A stretch of DNA of 64,000 nucleotides from Spirochaetes bacterium GWB1_60_80 (GCA_001829185.1 MIAR01000053.1:62001-126000), one strand, 5' to 3'; numbered from the stretch's first letter, positions 1-9,421 are shown. A program made the numbers and translations. Notes: generated from the sequence alone by a model not told the origin.

Positions 1-66
1 TGTCTGCGGCATGGCACCGACCGGCTCGATGACGCGGTGGGTACCGTACTTGCTTCCCATTGGCAT
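1..66 (-). CDS. kdd: L-erythro-3,5-diaminohexanoate dehydrogenase, N-terminal end only
   Basis: Only the first 20-22 codons lie in the window; the rest is beyond base 1. The peptide contains YGTHRVIEP followed by a V-G-x-x-P-Q stretch, which I recognise from memory as the typical start of the NAD-dependent 3,5-diaminohexanoate dehydrogenase of anaerobic lysine fermentation. AGGAGG at 71-76 precedes two in-frame ATGs at 64-66 (4 nt away) and 58-60 (10 nt away), so the exact start is open. A strong promoter lies just upstream. The assignment rests on a short peptide and could be wrong; the neighbouring kam/kce genes would confirm it. Confidence 0.55.
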   Translation of the reverse strand, partial: MPMGSKYGTHRVIEPVGAMPQT

Positions 67-112
67 AAAACCTCCTAAAATGGCTGATTTGCCGCCGAAG
101 GGCGGCCATAAC

Positions 113-141
113 GTTATAAACCGCTACGTGGCGGACGTCAA
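113..141 (-). promoter_or_regulatory. Sigma70-type promoter of kdd with palindrome in the spacer
   Basis: On the minus strand TTGACG (136-141), a 17-nt spacer and TATAAC (113-118) match the consensus well, about 40 nt before the kdd start. The spacer holds the imperfect palindrome CCGCTACGTGGCGG (121-134), a position where a regulator could act. A small hairpin (GCCGCC-GAAG-GGCGGC, 91-106) lies in the resulting leader. Confidence 0.7.
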
Positions 142-186
142 GCAGCAACTTTCTCCCGGTAACGACCCGGCTGCGTCACGGCCGGC

Positions 187-215
187 TTGCCTTTTCCGGC
201 CATCGGCATTAAAAC
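187..215 (+). promoter_or_regulatory. Possible promoter of the lipoprotein gene
   Basis: TTGCCT (187-192), 17-nt spacer, TAAAAC (210-215) lie about 57 nt before the lipoprotein start. Spacing is ideal but the -10 is only a 4/6 match, so this is a weak call. Confidence 0.35.
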
Positions 216-271
216 TGAACTAGAGGCGGCTTGCAGCGCAGACTGCCGCCACCGGCAAATTGGGAGGAATC

Positions 272-1705
272 ATGCGCCTAGGTAAAATTGACAGCCGGGT
301 ATACAAGCTCTGCCTGGTCGGATTGGCCTGCCTGGCCGGCGGCTTGGGGGCCGTCAGCTGCCGGCCGCACCGGGTAATCAGAATCCGGGTGCCCGCCGCT
401 GTCCTGAGCGCTATGGAGGCCAGCCAAGTCGACGCGGTCGACGCAGCCGGTAGCATTGCCACACCAGCCAGCGCCAATCCGACCGACGGCAACCGCTACG
501 CCAACCTGCCAGCCTTTCAGCCGGGCGCCGTCATCGAGCTGCCGGCCGGCACTGTCCCCATTAACCGGCTCAGCGCCGTGGACAGCGCTTTCCGCCAACG
601 CTACATCACTGGCAATCCGCTGATGCGGCCCGGCGAACCGGACAACCCGTCTTACTCGGCCCGCTATTTCTTTTGGGGCACCATCGCCGCGCCGGGCCTG
701 CCGGAGCACGTCATCGTTTTGGAGCGGGCCGGCGCCGACCATCCAGCTTACCGGCTATACCTGCTTTGTTTTGACCAAGCCGGCCAGCTGCAAGGCACCC
801 TCGAATTGGCTGAGAACAGCCAGTATCTGGATACGACCATCGTCAGCCGCAGCGTCTTTCAGGACGGTCTCTTGAAATACGCCAAACGCACCGAAGACCG
901 CTCGCTCGACGACGGCCGGGGCATCGACCTGGCCGTCCGTCAGGACAAGACCTTCCTGATGGGCAGCGACGGCCGGCTCCAACCAGTGGCCACCGCGGCC
1001 TTCAACCCGCCGGACGGCCGTGGCCAAGATCTGTGGTACGACCTGCCCGAGGACTTCTTCAGCCGCTTCCGCATTCAAGACCGGCGGCCGCGTTTCTTCC
1101 TGCTCGGCTGGTCCAGCGACCACCGACTGGCTTACATCGTCGAGCAGTACGAACCGGAAAGCGCCAGCCTGGTCTACACCTGGACCATCCTCGATTTCGA
1201 GGCCAACCAAGTGGTCTGGACGACACGCGACACACCGACCGCCACCCCGGCAAGTCTGCCGCCGGTCGGCCAGGACGCCCGAAACGCCGCCGCCTTCCGC
1301 GGCTACTTCGCGCAAGCCATACCCAAGTACCGCGATCAATTGCTGAGCAACGGCATCATTTCCGATAACGAGAGCGCCATGGGCGATTTTCCGTGGTACG
1401 TCGGCGAATCCATCATCCGGGCAAGCGCCGACCGGACCATCGTGACCGACCCCGAACTGGGGGTCGACCTGGTGATGGCTTATGGCCTGTCCGTCGACCG
1501 CGACGGACAGCGTCAAACCGTCCACGCCCCGACCAGCCTGGCGGCCGCCTGCCTGGAAGTCCAGCCCTTCGGCCGCCTGCACTACCCCTATGACCACGAC
1601 TGGCTGGTCATCGTCAGCGCCTTGGTCATGGCCGGACCGGTCAATCAGCCCAATCGCCTGGAGCTGGCAGTAGCCGGCACCAAACTTGTGACCGGCTTCG
1701 AATGA
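272..1705 (+). CDS. Putative lipoprotein of unknown function (477 aa)
   Basis: The start is ATG at 272, 4 nt after GGGAGGAA; an in-frame TTG at 260 lies upstream of that RBS and is rejected. The N-terminus has a short basic segment, a hydrophobic stretch (about residues 12-29) and a Cys at about residue 30 in the context GAVSC, a loose lipobox of the kind tolerated in spirochaetes. The remaining ~445 residues are soluble, rich in aromatic and acidic residues (for example PEDFFSRFRI, WYVGES) and presumably exposed outside the inner membrane. I do not recognise a family. It stands alone, converging on phoR with a 21-nt gap. Confidence 0.8.
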   Translation: MRLGKIDSRVYKLCLVGLACLAGGLGAVSCRPHRVIRIRVPAAVLSAMEASQVDAVDAAGSIATPASANPTDGNRYANLPAFQPGAVIELPAGTVPINRLSAVDSAFRQRYITGNPLMRPGEPDNPSYSARYFFWGTIAAPGLPEHVIVLERAGADHPAYRLYLLCFDQAGQLQGTLELAENSQYLDTTIVSRSVFQDGLLKYAKRTEDRSLDDGRGIDLAVRQDKTFLMGSDGRLQPVATAAFNPPDGRGQDLWYDLPEDFFSRFRIQDRRPRFFLLGWSSDHRLAYIVEQYEPESASLVYTWTILDFEANQVVWTTRDTPTATPASLPPVGQDARNAAAFRGYFAQAIPKYRDQLLSNGIISDNESAMGDFPWYVGESIIRASADRTIVTDPELGVDLVMAYGLSVDRDGQRQTVHAPTSLAAACLEVQPFGRLHYPYDHDWLVIVSALVMAGPVNQPNRLELAVAGTKLVTGFE

Positions 1706-1726
1706 ACGGCGCCGCTGCCCAGCCGG

Positions 1727-3520
1727 CTAGACCGGATCGAGCGGCACGCGCAGCACGAACTCGCTGCCGCCGCCTACCCGCGGGCGCGCGTTGATATCGC
1801 CACCGTGTACGGCTGCGATATGCTTGACGATGGCCAAACCCAGGCCGGTGCCGCCCAACTGACGGCCACGCGCCTTGTCCACCCGGTAAAAACGCTCGAA
1901 GATGCGTGGCCGGTCCGCTTCCGGGATACCCGGGCCGCGATCCAGGACGCTGAAGGCCACGTAGCCGCCCCTGGTTTCCAGCTTGGCCGTCAGCTCCACC
2001 AAACCGCCTTCCGGGCCATACCTGGCGGCGTTGGCTACCAGGTTGACCAAGGCCTGCTCCAGGAGGCCGGCATGGCCTGGCAAGCGCAGTTGCGGCGGGC
2101 AATCGATGGCCAGACCGACGCGGCGCTCGGCCAGGCTGAGCTGGGCGGACTCGCCGACCGCCCGCAGCAGGTCGGCGGCCAGGATGGTCTCCATGTTTTC
2201 CGATGGCTGGCCGCGGCGCTCGCCGCCGGCCTCCAGGCTAGCCAGCAGGAGTAAATCTTCTATAATCGCGGCCATGCGGTCGGCATGGCGCCGGATGATG
2301 GCCGTAAAACGGCCGGCCTCCTCAAGCGAGACCGCGCCGGACTCGATGGTCTCGGCAAAACCCTTGATGAGCGTTATCGGCGTGCGCAGCTCGTGCGAGA
2401 CATTGGCCACGAAATCCTTGCGGACGCGCTCCAGCTGCCGCAGGGATGTCAGGTCGCCCAAGGCGATGACGGCGCCGGTGCCACCGGCCGGCAGTGCCAA
2501 CGGCTCGACCACCGCCATCAGGAAACGCTTAACTGGGCCGTAGATGACTAGCTCATCCTGGGCGCTTCGCCCTGCCGCCAGGCAGCCCAGCACCAGCCGC
2601 TCCAGCTCGGCGCTGCCGGAAACCTTAAGCAGGCTACTGCCGACCAGTTCCGCCGCCGAACCCGCCGGCAGGCCATCTCGGCCGACCAACAACTCCGCCG
2701 CCCGCGGATTGGCCAGCCGTACCGTCAAATTTCCATCTACGGCGATTACGCCTTCGCCTAAGGCCGCCAGAATGGCGGTGGTTTCGGCGCGGCTAGTTTC
2801 GGCGGCCGTAATTCGCGTCGCCAGTTCGCCGGCCATGGCGTTCATGGTATCGGCCAGGCTCAGGAAATCGGGGTCGGTCAGGCCGCGCACCCGGTTGTCC
2901 AGCTGGCCGGCCGACCAAGCCTGGGCAGTCAGGGTCATGCTGCGCAGCGGGCGGGCCAGCTTGCGGCCAAGGGTGGCGCTGGCGAGGGCGCCGGCCGTCC
3001 CCAGGCCCAAGGCCACGGCCAAAGCGACCAGCGTGAACGGCCGCAGGCGGGCGGCCAGTTCCGGCGTGTCGATGGCCAGGCGCAGCGCGGCGACGACCCG
3101 GCCGGCGGCCACGATAGGAGCGGCGGCGTAGGACAGCGGTATGCCCAGGGTGCCGGAAGTGCCCACCCGGGTAGCCGGGGAACCACGCAAGGCCTCGCGC
3201 ACTTCCGGCCGATCGATATGGTTGACCATTGTCGCCGGCAAGGAGCGGCTGTCGCCCCAGACCGTGCCGTCCGGCCCGACTATGGTCAGGCGCAGACGCG
3301 ACACGTCAGCCGCCTGGACACAAAAGTCCTGGGCCAGGGCCGGTTCCTGCGGCGCCACCGCCGCCAAGGCAGCGGCACTGCGCTCCAGTGTGAACAAGCT
3401 GACATCGCGCTGTAAATTGCTCATGGAAAACAAGGCAGCCAGGAACATTCCGCCGACGGCCAAGACCACCAGCGCGCCGAATACCAGGAACAGCCGGGTC
3501 GAAAAAGCCGGCGCTTTCAC
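1727..3520 (-). CDS. phoR: Phosphate regulon sensor histidine kinase PhoR
   Basis: 597 aa membrane kinase that autophosphorylates and passes phosphate to PhoB. An N-terminal membrane helix (about 8-32), an extracytoplasmic sensor region, a second helix near 165-185, a HAMP segment, a PAS-like region (NLTVRLANPRAAELL) and a HisKA domain with the H box SHELRTPITLIKGF (acceptor His about 376) occur in order. The ATPase has the N box NLVANAARYGPEGG, G1 DRGPGIP, an F box and G2 GGTGLGLAIVKH. The start overlaps the phoB stop by 4 nt (ATGA), so translation is coupled. It is the last gene of the pst-pho operon. Its large periplasmic region is typical of Gram-positive/spirochaete PhoR rather than the short E. 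coli form. Confidence 0.93.
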   Translation of the reverse strand: MKAPAFSTRLFLVFGALVVLAVGGMFLAALFSMSNLQRDVSLFTLERSAAALAAVAPQEPALAQDFCVQAADVSRLRLTIVGPDGTVWGDSRSLPATMVNHIDRPEVREALRGSPATRVGTSGTLGIPLSYAAAPIVAAGRVVAALRLAIDTPELAARLRPFTLVALAVALGLGTAGALASATLGRKLARPLRSMTLTAQAWSAGQLDNRVRGLTDPDFLSLADTMNAMAGELATRITAAETSRAETTAILAALGEGVIAVDGNLTVRLANPRAAELLVGRDGLPAGSAAELVGSSLLKVSGSAELERLVLGCLAAGRSAQDELVIYGPVKRFLMAVVEPLALPAGGTGAVIALGDLTSLRQLERVRKDFVANVSHELRTPITLIKGFAETIESGAVSLEEAGRFTAIIRRHADRMAAIIEDLLLLASLEAGGERRGQPSENMETILAADLLRAVGESAQLSLAERRVGLAIDCPPQLRLPGHAGLLEQALVNLVANAARYGPEGGLVELTAKLETRGGYVAFSVLDRGPGIPEADRPRIFERFYRVDKARGRQLGGTGLGLAIVKHIAAVHGGDINARPRVGGGSEFVLRVPLDPV

Positions 3521-4221
3521 GGCGCAAGCTCCAGGAAGCGATAACCGACGGCACGTACGGTGTCGACGCAGGCGCCCCTGACGCCAAGCTTGCGGCGCAG
3601 CGCCACGATCTGCACGTCGATAGAGCGATCAGTGACTGGATAGTCCGGCCCCTTGATGGCATCGATGATACCCGAACGACTATAAACGCGGCCGGGACTG
3701 CGCATCAACAAGGCCAGGATGGCGAATTCGGTAGCCGACAGATCGACCGGATGGCCGTCGACCAGCAGTTCGTGCCGCTCGCTATCGAGCAGCAGGCCGA
3801 CGGCGGCCAGGCGCGGCCCGGCCGCCGCCAAACCCTCGGCCGCCGCTTGGCGCCGGCGCAAGGCGGCACGCACCCTGGCTACCAGAACGCGCGGGCTGAA
3901 GGGCTTGATGACGTAATCGTCGGCCCCCAGCTCCAACCCGACCACCACGTCGGGATCCTCGCCGCGGGCGCTGGCCAGAAGGACCGGCACACCGGCCAGC
4001 CGGTGGTCGGCTTTCAGGCGACGGAGCGTCTCCAGGCCATCAATGCCCGGCAGCATAATGTCGAGCAGCACCAGGTCGGGCACGGCGGCGCGACAGGCGG
4101 CCAGGCCGGACTCGCCGGACTCCGCCTGGACCACGGCATAGCCTTCCTTACCCAGGTTAAAGGCCAGGAGTTCGCGAATGTCCGGATCGTCTTCGACGAC
4201 CAGTATGACTGGCTTGGCCAT
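3517..4221 (-). CDS. phoB: Phosphate regulon response regulator PhoB
   Basis: 234 aa OmpR/PhoB-class regulator. The receiver domain (1-120) has the acidic pair near residues 10-12, phospho-acceptor Asp54 in LVLLDIMLPGIDGL and the conserved Lys in KPFSPR. A winged-helix DNA-binding domain follows (about 135-230), with a short Ala-rich linker. ATG at 4221 is chosen because GGGGAGGA lies 6 nt upstream; a longer in-frame reading from 4242 starts before that RBS. It probably activates this same pst operon under phosphate starvation. Its gene overlaps phoR by 4 nt. Confidence 0.93.
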   Translation of the reverse strand: MAKPVILVVEDDPDIRELLAFNLGKEGYAVVQAESGESGLAACRAAVPDLVLLDIMLPGIDGLETLRRLKADHRLAGVPVLLASARGEDPDVVVGLELGADDYVIKPFSPRVLVARVRAALRRRQAAAEGLAAAGPRLAAVGLLLDSERHELLVDGHPVDLSATEFAILALLMRSPGRVYSRSGIIDAIKGPDYPVTDRSIDVQIVALRRKLGVRGACVDTVRAVGYRFLELAP

Positions 4222-4272
4222 GCAGTCCTCCCCACGGGGCACGCGCCCCCCTTCAACTGGCGCGCCCGACGC

Positions 4273-4932
4273 CTAATCGTTCAGTTCGGCGTGCGCGCCG
4301 CTCACCATATATACCACGCATTCGCACAGATTGGTAACATGGTCGCCGAGGCGTTCCAGGTAACCGGAGGTGGCGATCAGTTTGGTGGCCTGGACGGCCT
4401 GGTCGGGGTACTCGCGCAAGTAGTCGAGCAACTCCTTGATGAACGCCTTGTGATTGGCGTCGATCTCGTCGTCGCGGGTGGCCGTAACCCGGGCCAGGGC
4501 CTCGTCGCGGCTAAGGAAAGCGGCGATAGCGTCATGCAGCATGGCCGAGCCGGTGCGGGCCATGACCGCCAACCGCTCCAGGGATCGCGGGTATGGGGCC
4601 TCCGCCTGGCGCTTAGCGGCCTTGGCCAGGTGCACGGCATAGTCGCCGATACGCTCCAGCTGGTCGGTAAACTTGAGCATGGTCACCAGCTCGCGCAGGT
4701 CGCGCGCCACCGGCTGCTGGGTGGCGATAAGCACGGCCACCTGGTCCTCAATTTTTAGTTGCAGGGCGTTGACCAACTGGTCGCTGGCCTTTACTTCCTT
4801 GGCCAAGTCGATGTCGCCGCTGCGCAGGGCATCAAGCGCCTTGAGAATATCGTTCTCCACCCGGGTACCCATCGACAGAATGTCGTGGTGCAGGCGGGTA
4901 AGCTCTTCGTTGAACTGGATCCTAGTAATCAT
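4273..4932 (-). CDS. phoU: Phosphate transport accessory/signalling protein PhoU
   Basis: 219 aa, all helical, with the two PhoU repeats. The paired motifs around RDLRELVTMLKFTDQLERIGDY and YLERLGDHVTNLCE carry the metal-binding E/D-rich signature of the family. PhoU links the Pst transporter to PhoR and keeps the regulon off when phosphate is plentiful. The start is ATG at 4932 with AAGGA 8 nt upstream. It sits 22 nt after pstB and 51 nt before phoB. Confidence 0.94.
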   Translation of the reverse strand: MITRIQFNEELTRLHHDILSMGTRVENDILKALDALRSGDIDLAKEVKASDQLVNALQLKIEDQVAVLIATQQPVARDLRELVTMLKFTDQLERIGDYAVHLAKAAKRQAEAPYPRSLERLAVMARTGSAMLHDAIAAFLSRDEALARVTATRDDEIDANHKAFIKELLDYLREYPDQAVQATKLIATSGYLERLGDHVTNLCECVVYMVSGAHAELND

Positions 4933-4954
4933 TATGCTGCTCCTTGTCCGGTTT

Positions 4955-5809
4955 TCAACCAAAACGCCCGGAAATATAATTTTCGGTCCGCTCGTCGCGC
5001 GGATTGAGGAAAAGCTCCTTGGTGTCGGCGTACTCCACCAGATCGCCCAGCAGCATAAAGGCCGTGCGGTCGGAAACGCGGCCGGCCTGCTGCATGTTGT
5101 GCGTCACGATGATGATAGTATAACGCTTCTTGAGCTCGTCGAGGAGGGCCTCGATCTTGGCCGTGGACAAGGGGTCGAGGGCGCTGGTCGGCTCGTCCAT
5201 CAACAGGATCTCTGGCTTGAGCGCCACGGCCCGGGCGATGCACAGGCGCTGTTGCTGGCCGCCGGACAGGGCGTAGGCCGAGTCCTTCAGCTTGTCTTTC
5301 ACTTCGTCCCAGAGCGCCACCTGCTTGAGGCTGCTCTCGACCAGCTCGTCGAAATCGCCGGAATAGCCGTTGATGCGCGCTCCCCAGGCGATATTCTCGT
5401 AGATGCTCTTGGAGAAGGGGTTCGGCTTCTGGAAGACCATGCCGATCCAACGCCGCACCTGGACTGGGTCTACCGCCGGGTCGTAGGTGTTGACGCCGTG
5501 GAAAAGCACCTCGCCCTCGGTACGCACGCCCCGGATCAGCTCATTCATGCGGTTGAAGGCGCGCAAGGCGGTGCTCTTGCCGCAGCCGGACGGCCCGATC
5601 AAGGCGGTTACCTTGCGCCGCTCGAAGGCGATGGACAGGTCGTGCACGGCGCAAAAGTCACCGTAGAAGATATTGAGCTGGCGCGCTTCGAGAGCCGCGC
5701 CGGCTTCAACGCTGCCGGCGTCGGCACCACCCCTGGTGGTGGCACCATCCATGGTAGTAGCGAATTCCAGTGGGCCGGCGGCAGGCCGTTTTTTGGTCAG
5801 GAATTTCAT
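4955..5809 (-). CDS. pstB: Phosphate ABC transporter ATP-binding protein PstB
   Basis: 284 aa ATPase of the high-affinity phosphate importer. Walker A is GPSGCGKST, the ABC signature [14 protein letters not shown], and Walker [14 protein letters not shown]. The first ~40 residues before [10 protein letters not shown] are an unusually long, low-complexity N-terminal extension; most PstB proteins begin close to the family core. The start ATG overlaps the pstA stop as TGATG. It couples to PstA/PstC at the membrane. Confidence 0.95.
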   Translation of the reverse strand: MKFLTKKRPAAGPLEFATTMDGATTRGGADAGSVEAGAALEARQLNIFYGDFCAVHDLSIAFERRKVTALIGPSGCGKSTALRAFNRMNELIRGVRTEGEVLFHGVNTYDPAVDPVQVRRWIGMVFQKPNPFSKSIYENIAWGARINGYSGDFDELVESSLKQVALWDEVKDKLKDSAYALSGGQQQRLCIARAVALKPEILLMDEPTSALDPLSTAKIEALLDELKKRYTIIIVTHNMQQAGRVSDRTAFMLLGDLVEYADTKELFLNPRDERTENYISGRFG

Positions 5810-7125
5810 CAGGCGGACCTCCGATTCTTGCGCAGTTTGTTGCGCGTGATGATGGCAAAAGCGTTAAGCGACAGCATCAGGCCGAGCAGCACCAGGATGG
5901 CGGCGGCGGCGATGTGCCGGAATTCTGGCTGCGGCCGGCTAGTCCACTGGTATATCTGCATCGGCAGCGTGGTGAACTTGGAGAAGATGCCCGTCGGGTC
6001 CTGGGTCAGGAAGGTGGAGGCGCCGATGACCACCAGGGGGGCCGTCTCGCCGATGGCCCGGGAAACGGCCAGCACCGTGCCGGTCAGGATGCGGTCCAGG
6101 CTGGCCGGCAGCAAGTGGGACCAGACCGTCTGCCACTTGGTGGCGCCGACCGCCAGGCTGGAATGGCGCAGGCTGCCGGGAATGGCGCGCAGCGCTTCCT
6201 GGCCGTTGATAATGATGACCGGCAGGATGAGCAGGGCCAGCGTCAGGCCGGCCGACAGGATGGTGCGGCCGTTGGCCACGTCGCCGCCGGAACCGGCGCC
6301 GAACAGCGCTCCGGAGGTGATGGGCTCCAGACCGCGCACGAAGACCGCCAGGCCGAGCATGCCGTAAATGATGGACGGCACCCCGGCCAGATTATAGATA
6401 TTCAACTGGATGAAGCGGTTCAGCCGGTTGTCGACGGCGTACTCCTCCAGCCAGACGGCGGCGGCGATACCGAGCGGGAAGGCCACCACGATGGTTATCA
6501 GGATGGTCAGCAGCGTACCTGTAAAAGCGGTCAGCACGCCAGTGGTCAGCGGCCGGGCGGTCTGCGACGTACTCATGAAGCGCCAGTTGATCCAGGAGCG
6601 GAAACTGAGGACGCTGCCCGGAAAGGCCGTTTGGCTTTCGGCCACGATGCGACCGCGCTCGAAAATAGATTCGATGAGGCCGTAGGTAGCGGCGATGTTC
6701 GGTTTGACTAGCTCGACCAGCACCAGCTCGTGCAGGTCGGCGGCCGGGCGCTCCGCCAACGGCGACTCCCGCTCCAAGGCGCGAGCCCGGCGCGGGCTGA
6801 GCTGTTCCTCAAGCGTCAGGCGCAACTGCTCGGCCGACTGGTCTTCCAGGCGCACCCCGTCGCGGGCCAGGCTGGCCGGGTCCACCTCGTTGACCATGAC
6901 CACGTAGCCGAAGGCATCGTCGACGATGGTCAGGACGAGGGTGGCTAGGAAGACGATGGTGCCGATAGTGGCCAGCATGAAAGCCAGCCGCCAGAAATTG
7001 CCGCGGGCGTGCCGACCGGCCAGATCAAGCTTGAAGTCGGGCCGCTGCGGCAGGTAAGGCCGGGCTGCCCGATGCGGCACGGAGGGGAGGACCGCGGAGA
7101 CGGCAGTCGGGGCGACTTTTTTCAT
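5809..7125 (-). CDS. pstA: Phosphate ABC transporter permease PstA, long form
   Basis: 438 aa, clearly longer than the roughly 290-aa E. coli protein. A cytoplasmic N-terminal tail (1-50) and first membrane helix ([15 protein letters not shown]) are followed by a ~130-residue soluble insert before the permease core begins at [21 protein letters not shown]. The core has the EAA-type loop ([20 protein letters not shown]). The extra part matches in layout the DUF3333-type N-terminal region known in some PstA proteins. ATG at 7125 overlaps the pstC stop (ATGA). Confidence 0.92.
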   Translation of the reverse strand: MKKVAPTAVSAVLPSVPHRAARPYLPQRPDFKLDLAGRHARGNFWRLAFMLATIGTIVFLATLVLTIVDDAFGYVVMVNEVDPASLARDGVRLEDQSAEQLRLTLEEQLSPRRARALERESPLAERPAADLHELVLVELVKPNIAATYGLIESIFERGRIVAESQTAFPGSVLSFRSWINWRFMSTSQTARPLTTGVLTAFTGTLLTILITIVVAFPLGIAAAVWLEEYAVDNRLNRFIQLNIYNLAGVPSIIYGMLGLAVFVRGLEPITSGALFGAGSGGDVANGRTILSAGLTLALLILPVIIINGQEALRAIPGSLRHSSLAVGATKWQTVWSHLLPASLDRILTGTVLAVSRAIGETAPLVVIGASTFLTQDPTGIFSKFTTLPMQIYQWTSRPQPEFRHIAAAAILVLLGLMLSLNAFAIITRNKLRKNRRSA

Positions 7126-8078
7126 TCGTAGACCTCCCGGTATTTCTTGACGATGGCTCGTGATAAAATATTCAGAAACAAGGTAACCAAAAACAACACC
7201 AGCGCGATGGCGAACAGGCTGCGGTAGTCCATCGAGTCGTAGGAAATGTCGCCGCCGGAAATGCGCACGATATGGCCGGTCATGGTCTCGGCCGCCCGGA
7301 AGGGGTTGAAGGTGAAATTGGAGCCGGCGCCAGCGGCTAGGGCCACGATCATGGTTTCGCCGACGGCGCGCGACAGGCCGAGGATGAAGGCCGAGGCGAT
7401 GCCGGAGAAGGCCGCCGGCACGATGATCCGGACGCTGGTTTCCAGCTTGGTGGCGCCCATGGCGTAGGCCGCCTCGCGCAGGCCGCGCGGCACCGCCGAC
7501 AGGGCGTCCTCGCACATCGAGCTAATGAGCGGCAGGATCAGAATGCCCATCACCAGGCCAGCCGACAGAGTGTTGTAAACCTCGACCGTATCGGCGCCAA
7601 AAACCCGACGCAAGAGAGGCGTCACCACGGTGAGGGCAAAGTAACCATAGACAATGGTCGGCACGCCGGCCAGCACCTCAAGAATGGGCTTGAGCGTCTC
7701 GCGCACCTTTTCCGAGGCGTACTCCGCCAGGTAAATGGCCACGGCTAGGCCAATCGGCAGGGCTACCAACATGGCTGTCAGGCTGGTCATCAGGGTGGCG
7801 TTCAAAAGCGGCCAGATGCCGAACAGGCCAATAGTTGGCTGCCAGACCGTGCCACCGAAGAACTGTTTCAGGCTGACCTCGCCGAAGAAGGCGAAGGATT
7901 CGCGCCCCAGCACCAGCACAATGCCCAGCGTGGTCAGGATCGATACCGCCGCGCAGAAGAACAGAAAAGACTGGATAAGCAATTCGGCCGGACGCAGGCG
8001 GCGCCGGAACGAAATCCGCCGCTGTCGTTCTTCCGGGTAGTGAGCTTGTACCTTCGTGTGCATCGTACCTGCTTTCAT
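7122..8078 (-). CDS. pstC: Phosphate ABC transporter permease PstC
   Basis: 318 aa with six predicted membrane helices, beginning with IQSFLFFCAAVSILTTLGIV. The EAA-type loop ALSAVPRGLREAAYAMGATK contacts PstB. It forms the transmembrane channel with PstA. Two in-frame ATGs exist (8078 and 8063); 8078 is preceded by GGTGG at 6 nt and is kept. It follows pstS after a 95-nt gap containing a stable hairpin and overlaps pstA by 4 nt. Confidence 0.94.
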   Translation of the reverse strand: MKAGTMHTKVQAHYPEERQRRISFRRRLRPAELLIQSFLFFCAAVSILTTLGIVLVLGRESFAFFGEVSLKQFFGGTVWQPTIGLFGIWPLLNATLMTSLTAMLVALPIGLAVAIYLAEYASEKVRETLKPILEVLAGVPTIVYGYFALTVVTPLLRRVFGADTVEVYNTLSAGLVMGILILPLISSMCEDALSAVPRGLREAAYAMGATKLETSVRIIVPAAFSGIASAFILGLSRAVGETMIVALAAGAGSNFTFNPFRAAETMTGHIVRISGGDISYDSMDYRSLFAIALVLFLVTLFLNILSRAIVKKYREVYE

Positions 8079-8110
8079 CTTGGACCACCGCCTTTCAGCG
8101 ACGTAGATCG

Positions 8111-8146
8111 GCCAGGCGAAGCGGCCAGCAAGCCGCCGCGCCTGGC
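8111..8146 (-). other. Stem-loop between pstS and pstC
   Basis: GCCAGGCG (8111-8118) pairs with CGCCTGGC (8139-8146), and an inner GCGGC/GCCGC stem (8121-8125 with 8132-8136) extends it. No U-run follows. Such hairpins after the first gene usually stabilise the binding-protein mRNA relative to the permease genes; that role is inferred. Confidence 0.6.
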
Positions 8147-8173
8147 TGAGTCGCCAGGACTATTACTTTTTTA

Positions 8174-9160
8174 TCAGTAGCGGCCGCGCACCGCGTCGAG
8201 CCAGGCCTGCTTGGCGCGGCGCAGCTCTAAAGCCGGCGCCGGGAAGTAACCCACTTCGCGCAGGGCTTCCGGCACGTAAGTCAGGAAGTAGGCAATGAAG
8301 GCCGCCACCTGCGGCTTATCGTTCATGATGCGGGCGTCGCTGTACAGGAAGAGCGGCCGGGCCAGCGGATAGGTGCCGTTGTCGACGTTGGCGGCGTTGG
8401 CGGCGACGTTTTCGATGGCCAGGATGTTCAGCCGGGCGGCGTTCTCCTGGTAGTAGGCGAAGCCGAAGAAGCCGATGGCGTACTGATCCTCGGCCACGCC
8501 GCGTACCAGCACATGGTCGTCTTCGGACAGCTGCAGGTTGCGGGCGCTCAGGATGGGCTGGGCGTTCTTGTTGAAGATGGCTTCCTTGAAGTAGTCGAAG
8601 GTGCCCGAATCGGTGCCGGGGATGAAGCGCTTGATCTCGCGGCGCGGCCAGTTGGCGCGAATATCCGACCAGTAGACGGCGGTGGAGAAGGCCAGGGCCA
8701 GCTCGGCCTTGGTCATGTTGGTGGCAAAGGTGTTGGATTTGCTGACCACCACGGCCAGGGCATCGGTGCCGAAGCGGAAGGCGATGGGCGTACGGTTGAT
8801 AGTTGTAGCGGCGGCAACCTGTTCCGGCTTGATGGCCACCGAGGCGTTGGCGATATCCGTCTCGCCGGTGCGGCAGAAGCGCTCGAAACCGGCGCCGGAG
8901 CCGATCGAATCGACGGTGATCTGGCCGGTATAACCGTCCTCGCGGAACATGGAGGCAATCAACTCGGAAACCGGGAACACAGTGGAACTGCCGGCGCTAA
9001 CGATGTTGCCGCTGACACGAGATGGGTCGACACCGGGCAGCATGCGGTCCGGATCGTCGCTGGTGCGGGTGATCCAGGCAAAGCGACTTGTACTGGCGGT
9101 TTGGGCGAAGGTCGTCACGGCCAAGGCGATAGCCAGGGCGATAAACAGCAATTTCTTCAT
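8174..9160 (-). CDS. pstS: Phosphate-binding periplasmic protein PstS
   Basis: 328 aa. A type I signal peptide (MKKLLFIALAIALAVTTFA) ends before Q-T-A-S, with no lipobox Cys. The mature protein has the phosphate-binding landmarks AGSSTVFPVSELIA, SIGSGAGFERF, an ANASVAI-type motif and PGTDSGTFDYF, with Asp/Ser/Thr ligands. It captures phosphate for PstCAB. The start is ATG at 9160, 6 nt after GGAGG. First gene of the operon. Confidence 0.95.
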   Translation of the reverse strand: MKKLLFIALAIALAVTTFAQTASTSRFAWITRTSDDPDRMLPGVDPSRVSGNIVSAGSSTVFPVSELIASMFREDGYTGQITVDSIGSGAGFERFCRTGETDIANASVAIKPEQVAAATTINRTPIAFRFGTDALAVVVSKSNTFATNMTKAELALAFSTAVYWSDIRANWPRREIKRFIPGTDSGTFDYFKEAIFNKNAQPILSARNLQLSEDDHVLVRGVAEDQYAIGFFGFAYYQENAARLNILAIENVAANAANVDNGTYPLARPLFLYSDARIMNDKPQVAAFIAYFLTYVPEALREVGYFPAPALELRRAKQAWLDAVRGRY

Positions 9161-9336
9161 CAATCTGCCTCCATCGACGGGTGCGGCCTGTACCGTGCTT
9201 CCGGAAGCATCCAACCGGCGGTCATCCAGGTCCGGCCAACCAGCCGGCTGTCCGCCGCGCTATATTGTCGCGCTGCGGCCTCCGGTGGTGGCAATACAGA
9301 CTTTAAGCAACTTAGGTCAGGCCACGATGAGGAAAT

Positions 9337-9354
9337 TGTTAAGTTAACGTTAAA
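9337..9354 (-). promoter_or_regulatory. Tandem TTAAC hexamers upstream of pstS (candidate Pho-type site)
   Basis: Three abutting hexamers read on the minus strand TTTAAC, GTTAAC, TTAACA, in an AT-rich island inside a GC-rich 357-nt gap between divergent pstS and the amidohydrolase gene. They resemble the TTAACA half-sites bound by Gram-positive PhoP, but the 6-bp spacing differs from the usual 11-bp period, so the assignment is tentative. They lie about 175 nt before the pstS start. Confidence 0.35.
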
Positions 9355-9421
9355 TATGGAAAATCCCACCTCAGCCGCTAGGCCGGCCGGCTTCTTTATC
9401 ACCCGTAATCGCCGCTCGCCA

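Noticed and set aside
5809-7515. A pstA start far inside pstC (568-aa reading)
   Set aside because: The upstream part overlaps pstC in another frame; ATG 7125 forms the expected ATGA overlap with pstC.
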